From Myxococcales bacterium (GTDB lineage: Bacteria; Myxococcota_A; Polyangia; Polyangiales; Polyangiaceae): a stretch of DNA of 48,613 bases. Of the stretch, positions 42,803-48,613 are shown in pieces (the stretch's first letter is position 1; every line of letters starts with the position of its first letter). Position numbers and translations under genes: made by a program. The notes beneath the pieces were generated by a model. The model saw only the letters and a program-made list of their open reading frames with translations, was not told where the DNA came from and did no database searches. Where the stretch lies: positions 1 through 48,613 of the forward strand of contig JACRDA010000273.1 in assembly GCA_016212965.1 (NCBI GenBank). Direction: 5' to 3'.

Positions 42803-44730
42803 GCTCCGCGCCTCCGAAGGGCTCCGGGACCGCCGGCGAGCGCGCGCTGAAGCGCTTCCACGAGGAGGCCGACATCGAGCGCGCCGCGGACTACCGCATG
42901 CTCCGGCGCCTGTGGCCCTTCGTGCGCCCGGAGCGCAGGCTGCTCTTCGGCTCGCTCGGCCTGTTGCTCGCGAACGCCGCGCTGTCGCTCGCGCGGCCGC
43001 TCGTCATCAAGGCCGCGCTCGACGGCTTCGCGTCGCACGCGAATCCAGGCAGCACGGTGGCCGAGTACGGCGTGCTGCTCGGCGCCGTCATCGTCACCGA
43101 GCAGCTCCTGTCCTTCCCGCAGATGTACTGGATGCAGGCGGCCGGCGCGCGCGCCATGGCCGCCTTGCGGCGCCACCTCTTCGCGTTCCTGCACACGCGC
43201 AGCATGGCGTTCTTCGATCGCACGCCCATCGGGCGGCTCGTCACGCGCGTGACCAACGACGTCGACGCCATCGGCGAGATGTTCGCCTCGGGGGCGCTCA
43301 ACGCCGCGGGCGACCTCGTCAAGCTCGTGGTCATCGTCGTCATCCTGCTCGGGATGGACTGGAAGATGAGCCTCTTCGCCTTCGCGGCCCTGCCGCCGGT
43401 CGCACTTGCGGTCGAGTGGAGCCGCCGCCGCATCCGCAGGGCGTACCGCGACGTGCGCGTCCGCACGGCGCGCATCAACGCCTTTCTGAACGAGCAGGTG
43501 ACCGGCGTCGGCGTCGTCCAGGCCTACGCGCACGAGAAGGAGAGCGAGCGCGAGTTCGACGCCGTCAACGTCGCCTACCGGAGCGCGAACCTGCGGGCGA
43601 TCTACTACGAGGCCGCGCTCGACGCCGCCATCGAGGCCGTGGCGAGCATGTGCATCGCCGCCATCCTCTGGTACGCAGGCGCCGCCGGGCTCGGCGTCTC
43701 CTTCGGCACGCTCTTCGCGTTCGTGCAGTACATCGAGATGTTCTTCGGGCCGGTGCGCGATCTGTCGGCGCGCTACACCCTCATCCAGGGCGCGATGACC
43801 GGCGCCGAGCGCGTCTTCGAGCTGCTCGACTCGACCGAGCACGACGCGGGCGAGGGGGAGGGCGGCGCGGCGCGCGATGCAGCCGCCGCCGGGGACGAGA
43901 CCGAGGACGAGCTCCCGCCCGAGCGCGCCGCGCTCGCCTTCGAGCTCGAGGGCGTGAGCTTCGGCTACAAGGCCGGGCACGACGTGCTCCACGACGTGTC
44001 CTTCGGCGCCGCGCGCGGCGAGACCATCGCCATCGTCGGGCCGACGGGCTCGGGCAAGACCACGGTGGCGTCGCTGCTCCTGCGCCTCTACGAGGTCACG
44101 CGCGGCAAGGTGCGCGTGTTCGGCAAGGACGTGCGCCGCTCGTCGCGCGCGGAGCTGCGCCAGAAGTTCGCCGTCGTCCCGCAGGACGTCTTTCTCTTCC
44201 CCGGCACGGTGGCGAGCAACGTGTGCGCCGGCGAGCCCGAGGTCGACATGGAGCGGGTGCAGGCGACGCTCGAGCGCATCGGGGCGCTCGACCTCTTCGC
44301 GCGGCGCGCGGGCGGCGCGGGCGCCGGGGCCGGTGCGGGCAGCGACCAGAGCGGTCTCGAGGCCCCGGTCGTCGAGCGCGGGGCGAACTTCTCGGCCGGC
44401 GAGCGCCAGCTCGTCGCCTTCGCGCGCGCGCTCTACAAGAACCCGCCCATCCTCATCCTCGACGAGCCCACCTCGAACATCGACTCCGACACCGAGGCGC
44501 GGCTGCAGCGCGCGATGGAAGCCGCGATGCAAGGACGCACGGCGCTCATCATCGCCCACCGCCTCTCGACCATCCGCTCGGCCGACCGCATCGTCGTCAT
44601 GCACCACGGCCGCGTGGTCGAGCAGGGCTCGCACGAGGAGCTGCTCGCCAAGAAGGGCGTGTACGAGCGGCTCTACCGGCTGCAGGCGGCGCGCCACGCG
44701 ATCGAGGAGCGGGCCGGCGCGGCGGAGTGA
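42799..44730 (+). CDS. ABC exporter half-transporter, catalytically complete partner (MdlB/BmrD-type)
   Basis: A 643-residue ABC exporter half that partners the preceding gene. The membrane domain starts after an N-terminal amphipathic region (ALKRFHEEADIERAADYRML). The nucleotide-binding domain has GPTGSGKTT (about residue 413), Q-loop VVPQDVF, the variant signature FSAGERQLVAFARAL (about 530), Walker B ILILDEPTSNID with the catalytic Glu, and H-loop IAHR. Two insertions are unusual: an acidic Ala/Asp/Glu-rich linker after the membrane domain (about residues 352-374) and a Gly/Ala run (GGAGAGAGAG) before the signature. The start ATG overlaps the first half's stop (ATGA) with GAGGAGGA just upstream, so equal synthesis is expected. 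Confidence 0.93.
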   Translation: MSSAPPKGSGTAGERALKRFHEEADIERAADYRMLRRLWPFVRPERRLLFGSLGLLLANAALSLARPLVIKAALDGFASHANPGSTVAEYGVLLGAVIVTEQLLSFPQMYWMQAAGARAMAALRRHLFAFLHTRSMAFFDRTPIGRLVTRVTNDVDAIGEMFASGALNAAGDLVKLVVIVVILLGMDWKMSLFAFAALPPVALAVEWSRRRIRRAYRDVRVRTARINAFLNEQVTGVGVVQAYAHEKESEREFDAVNVAYRSANLRAIYYEAALDAAIEAVASMCIAAILWYAGAAGLGVSFGTLFAFVQYIEMFFGPVRDLSARYTLIQGAMTGAERVFELLDSTEHDAGEGEGGAARDAAAAGDETEDELPPERAALAFELEGVSFGYKAGHDVLHDVSFGAARGETIAIVGPTGSGKTTVASLLLRLYEVTRGKVRVFGKDVRRSSRAELRQKFAVVPQDVFLFPGTVASNVCAGEPEVDMERVQATLERIGALDLFARRAGGAGAGAGAGSDQSGLEAPVVERGANFSAGERQLVAFARALYKNPPILILDEPTSNIDSDTEARLQRAMEAAMQGRTALIIAHRLSTIRSADRIVVMHHGRVVEQGSHEELLAKKGVYERLYRLQAARHAIEERAGAAE

Positions 44731-44739
44731 CGCTCCGCA

Positions 44740-44781
44740 GGCTCCGGGCTTCAGGCGCCAGGCTTCAGCCTTCAGGCCCAG
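44740..44781. repeat. Heptamer array (GGCTCCG/GGCTTCA and variants) x6
   Basis: Units GGCTCCG, GGCTTCA, GGCGCCA, GGCTTCA, GCCTTCA and GGCCCAG follow each other in phase, nine bases after the exporter stop. They are the most degenerate of the five arrays. Confidence 0.75.
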
Positions 44782-44844
44782 GGGCCGCGGCGTGGATCCC
44801 ACGCGGAGTGCACGCACGTCCGGCCCTCGCGAGCGCGCCCGCGG

Positions 44845-44878
44845 CCGAGCGGTGCCGAGCGGTGCCGAGCGGTGCCGA
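44845..44878. repeat. 10-base tandem repeat CCGAGCGGTG x3.4
   Basis: Three perfect copies (44845-44874) and a 4-base remainder lie in the leader of the Sel1-like lipoprotein, about 90 bases before its ATG. The period is 10 bases, near one helical turn. Confidence 0.85.
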
Positions 44879-44969
44879 AATTGTGCGCCGGGCCGTGAAC
44901 ACCCGCGCTGCCGGCCCGTCCAACACCTCCAACGCCCGAGAGATCCATCGCCAAGATACGAGCCGACCC

Positions 44970-45602
44970 ATGAAGACCCCCCTCGCCACCGCACTCCTCC
45001 TCGCCCCGTGCCTCCTCGCCGTCGCCTGCTCGACGGGCGTCGCCCAGCCCGCCGCCTCCCCGACCGCCCCCGAGCCGAGCGTCGCCGTGGCGGCCCCGGC
45101 CGCCGACGAGGTCGAGGTACGCGCCGCCGCGCAGGCGCTGCGCGAGGCGGCGCGCGCCTGCGACGCAGGTCAGGCGGCCCGCTGCGCCGAGGCAGGCCAC
45201 GCCTGGCTGCGCGGCGAGGCCGGTCTCGAGTCGAACGACCTCCTGGCGCTGCACACCTTCGAGCGCGGCTGCACCTTCGGTGACGGCAAGAGCTGTCTCG
45301 AGGCGGCTCTCTTGCACCGGGCGCGGAGCGAAGGCGGCGACGAGCCGCGCTACCTCGACTTCCTGAACCGCGCCTGCGCCCACGATGTCGCCGTCGCCTG
45401 CACGACCCTCGGCTTCGAGCTCGGCGAGCACGGCGGCATCGAGCGCGCGCTCCGGTCCTTCGAGCGGAGCTGCGAGCTCGGCGACCAGGTGGGCTGCAAG
45501 CAAGCTGCCGCCACGCGCGCCCTGCTCGGCCCCGAGGCTTCGAACGCCGAGGTCGCACCCCTCGCGAGCGAGCCCGCGGCCGAGACGGCGCTCGTCGACT
45601 GA
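44970..45602 (+). CDS. Sel1-like repeat lipoprotein
   Basis: A 210-residue lipoprotein. MKTPLATALLLAPCLLAVAC places the lipobox Cys at residue 20. A Pro/Ala-rich stretch follows (residues 25-50), then Cys-containing Sel1-like helical repeats: ACDAGQAARCAEAGHAWLRGEAG, HTFERGCTFGDGKSCLEAALLH, LNRACAHDVAVACTTLGFELGEHGG and SFERSCELGDQVGCKQAA. The ...GC-x-GDxxGC... pattern is that of Cys-paired Sel1 repeats found in exported bacterial proteins. They mediate protein-protein contacts; the partner is unknown. It follows the ABC exporter on the same strand after a repeat-rich 239-base gap. The ATG at 44970 has no clear ribosome site. Confidence 0.82.
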   Translation: MKTPLATALLLAPCLLAVACSTGVAQPAASPTAPEPSVAVAAPAADEVEVRAAAQALREAARACDAGQAARCAEAGHAWLRGEAGLESNDLLALHTFERGCTFGDGKSCLEAALLHRARSEGGDEPRYLDFLNRACAHDVAVACTTLGFELGEHGGIERALRSFERSCELGDQVGCKQAAATRALLGPEASNAEVAPLASEPAAETALVD

Positions 45603-45666
45603 GGGCGTGAGCAGACTCGAGTTGCGCCCATTTGCCTCGAGAGTACGAAGGGGCCGCGGGTGCCGC

Positions 45667-46266
45667 TCAGCCAGCGACCCCTCGACCCCTTCCCCGACCC
45701 GCCGCCCGGAGCGACCGCTCGACGAAGCGCGCGAGCCAGCCCTCGAGTTCGGCCGCGACGGCTGGCCCTTCGAGCAGGCCGAGCGCCCGCGCCACGGCCT
45801 CGAGGGTGCAGAGCAGGTCGGGCGAGGCGCCACGGCGGAGCGGGTAGCGGCCCGGCCCGGTCTCGGGCAGGCGCACGACCTCGCAGCCGCGGGCGTCGGG
45901 ATCGCGCCGGTAGCAGCGGCGCGCCTGGTTCCAGTTGCCGTCCGGCACGAGGAGCACGACCGGCCCGCCCTCGGCGTCCGCGCGCGAGAGCACGCGCGCG
46001 TCGCGCTCGGGGTAGAGCACGAGCCTCCGCCCCGCGGGCAGCGGCGGGCGTGGCGCGTCGTCGCGCTCGCCACGGACGCGCACCTCCGCGCCGACGAGCA
46101 GGCGCGCGACGAGCCGGCCGGTGTTCGTGCTCTTGCGGCGCTCGGCCCGGTGCGTGAGCAAGACGACCCGCGTCGCGACGGGCAGGCGCGGCAGCTCCGG
46201 GCACAGGCAGTCCTCGAGCCGGAGACCGCAGTCGTCGCAGCGCGACGGGGGCAGGACGCGCGGCAC
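45667..46266 (-). CDS. DTW-domain protein (tRNA aminocarboxypropyltransferase-like)
   Basis: A 199-residue TapT/DTW-domain protein. The N-terminal zinc motif RCDDCGLRLEDCLCPELP has Cys10, 13, 20 and 22. The strand VVLLTHRAERRKSTNTGRL is the conserved THxxExxxxTNT-like region. The motif that names the family, D-x-T-W, reads DGNW here (Asp109-Trp112), with Asn for Thr. Known members add the aminocarboxypropyl group from SAM to uridine in tRNA (acp3U). The GTG at 46266 is chosen because the Cys motif starts right after it and it lies nine bases beyond the upstream stop. It is third in a minus-strand run with a radical SAM and a glutaredoxin-like gene. Confidence 0.85.
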   Translation of the reverse strand: MPRVLPPSRCDDCGLRLEDCLCPELPRLPVATRVVLLTHRAERRKSTNTGRLVARLLVGAEVRVRGERDDAPRPPLPAGRRLVLYPERDARVLSRADAEGGPVVLLVPDGNWNQARRCYRRDPDARGCEVVRLPETGPGRYPLRRGASPDLLCTLEAVARALGLLEGPAVAAELEGWLARFVERSLRAAGRGRGRGVAG

Positions 46267-46274
46267 CGTGCGCC

Positions 46275-46514
46275 TCAGCCGAGCAGGCGCAGGAGGCGCG
46301 CCTCGTCGAAGCGGAGCTTCATCACCTTCTGGCCGTCGAGCTCGAGCACGGGCACCTCGTGGTCGTAGGCGGCGCGCTTGTCGGCGGGGGCGTCTCGGTC
46401 GAGGTCCTTCACCTCGAGCACGAAGGGATGCGCCGCGCGCACGCGCTCGACGAGGGCGAGCGCCTCGTGGCACAGGCCGCAGCGCTCGCGCGTGTAGAAG
46501 GTGAGCCGTCGCAT
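46275..46514 (-). CDS. Glutaredoxin-like protein (DUF836 family)
   Basis: A 79-residue thioredoxin-fold protein beginning MRRLTFYTRERCGLCHEALALVERV. The C-x-x-C (Cys12-Gly-Leu-Cys15) is the redox site. The middle shows DLDRDAPADKRAAYDHEVPVLELDG with the cis-Pro after V-P-V. The size and motifs fit the glutaredoxin-like DUF836 family (PF05768). It starts seven bases after the radical SAM stop and ends nine bases before the DTW start. A role in keeping a cluster or Cys site reduced for its neighbours is a guess. Confidence 0.86.
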   Translation of the reverse strand: MRRLTFYTRERCGLCHEALALVERVRAAHPFVLEVKDLDRDAPADKRAAYDHEVPVLELDGQKVMKLRFDEARLLRLLG

Positions 46515-46521
46515 GGGTGCC

Positions 46522-48054
<1,533 letters not shown>

Positions 48055-48099
48055 GGGGGGAGGGGGCGGTCCGGGCCCGCCGCGCGCCATCCATAGCAC

Positions 48100-48213
48100 C
48101 GGCGCCCGCCGGCGCCCGCCGCCGCCCGCCGGGCGCCCGCCAGCCGGGGCGGCCGCAACCCCCCGGGATCGCGGCCGCTCCGCACGGGCCCGCCGCTTGC
48201 CTAGGGCGCCGCC
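48100..48213. other. Divergent 114-base spacer with CCGCCGG-rich repeats
   Basis: The spacer lies between the radical SAM gene and a rightward gene. Positions 48102-48140 are made of degenerate GGCGCCCGCC units, likely a low-complexity tract. No gene is present. Confidence 0.5.
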
Positions 48214-48613
48214 GTGACGACCGGGCGGCTCGATCCCATCCGCCTCTGCGCCGTGGCGGCGGCATGCGGCTGCGGGCTCGTGCTCGCGCCGTGGCCGAGC
48301 GCCGCGGGGGCCGTGGGCGCCGTCCTCGTGCTCGTCGCGGCCCGCTCGCGGGCGGACCGCGACGCCCGGGGGCCTGCCCGTCTCGGTGCGCTCGTCGCGC
48401 TCGCGGCCGCCCTCTTCGGCATCTCGGCCCTGCGCAGCGCCGCGCTGCTCCGCGCCGCGAGCGCGCGCTACGCGGCCACGCTCGGCGAGCTGCCGGCTCC
48501 GGCGCTCTGCGCGTTCCGGGCGCGCGTCGCCTCGTCGCCGGTCGTGCTCGAGCGCGGTGCGGGCCCGCGGCCGTCCGGCGCGGACGACGGCGCCCGAGCC
48601 CGGGCGCCGTCCA
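48214..48613 (+). CDS. Probable ComEC/Rec2 N-terminus (partial, runs off the right edge)
   Basis: The frame from GTG 48214 stays open to the window end (133 codons). It encodes a hydrophobic N-terminus with two membrane-like segments (residues about 10-45 and 60-80), then RAASARYAATLGEL and CAFRARVASSPVVLERG. This is the layout of the N-terminal region of ComEC/Rec2 DNA-uptake channels, in which membrane helices precede an OB-fold domain (DUF4131) starting with a ...V-x-x-x-P-x-V strand. The rest of the protein is cut off, so the call is moderate. It is divergent from the radical SAM gene. Confidence 0.5.
   Translation, partial: MTTGRLDPIRLCAVAAACGCGLVLAPWPSAAGAVGAVLVLVAARSRADRDARGPARLGALVALAAALFGISALRSAALLRAASARYAATLGELPAPALCAFRARVASSPVVLERGAGPRPSGADDGARARAPS

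Noticed and set aside
45603..45666. CTCGAG pair between convergent Sel1-like and DTW genes as a terminator
   Set aside because: It is two copies of a palindromic 6-mer, with no stable stem-loop or U-run.

Overview
The window is very GC-rich bacterial DNA with strong G/C bias at third codon positions, so long antisense frames shadow nearly every gene. The contents point to the Myxococcota (old Deltaproteobacteria), probably a Polyangia-like lineage. The pointers are an elongation factor G with the Spirochaete/Planctomycete/Deltaproteobacterial (spdEFG1) and mitochondrial-type switch-I region, several small Cys-rich lipoproteins, a Stig1-like Cys-repeat lipoprotein, a giant TPR protein and a lipoprotein of a type I recall from Polyangia. 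This is inferred from gene content; no marker-gene tree was possible. No tRNA, rRNA, CRISPR array, insertion sequence, integrase or phage gene was seen, so this looks like core chromosome.

Layout. 1-8 kb: the start of an exported protein (minus, cut by the window edge) and a 2590-residue TPR protein. 8.3-12.2 kb (plus): a VanW/YoaR-like anchored protein, coaBC for coenzyme A synthesis, and an overlapping CPBP membrane protease. 12.3-23.3 kb (minus): yebC, then a cell-envelope glycan/glycolipid neighbourhood with a flippase-like membrane protein, three separate methyltransferases, a methyltransferase-glycosyltransferase fusion, a polyprenyl-phosphate-type glycosyltransferase, a large polytopic membrane protein and a UDP-glucuronate-epimerase-like enzyme. 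A plus-strand DUF2079 membrane protein (23.4-25.6 kb) borders it, and one lipoprotein lies inside it on the plus strand. 25.7-29.4 kb: three Cys-rich surface lipoproteins and a PolB-type 3'-5' exonuclease. 29.9-32.6 kb: a divergent pair, an acyl-CoA carboxylase carboxyltransferase and a tandem universal stress protein. 32.7-38.4 kb (minus): a repeat-bearing lipoprotein, a RecA/KaiC-like ATPase fused to a SLOG-like Rossmann domain, fusA, and an outer-membrane-type protein. 38.9-44.7 kb (plus): four tightly packed genes, an RlmI-like rRNA methyltransferase, a HAD phosphatase and a heterodimeric ABC exporter, followed by a Sel1-like lipoprotein. 45.7-48.1 kb (minus): a B12/radical SAM protein, a glutaredoxin-like protein and a DTW-domain protein. 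The right edge cuts a probable ComEC N-terminus.

The most unusual items are: (i) the ATPase-SLOG-like fusion 31 bases downstream of fusA; (ii) a dispersed family of degenerate 7-base arrays (consensus GGCTNNN, 4-6 units) in four spacers, including an inverted pair around 22.2-22.4 kb; (iii) two tandem paralogous lipoproteins whose polythreonine linkers differ greatly in length, one apparently starting at CTG; (iv) a CoaBC in which the cysteine of the decarboxylase lid appears to be serine; and (v) a 27-base tandem duplication carrying a gene's stop codon.
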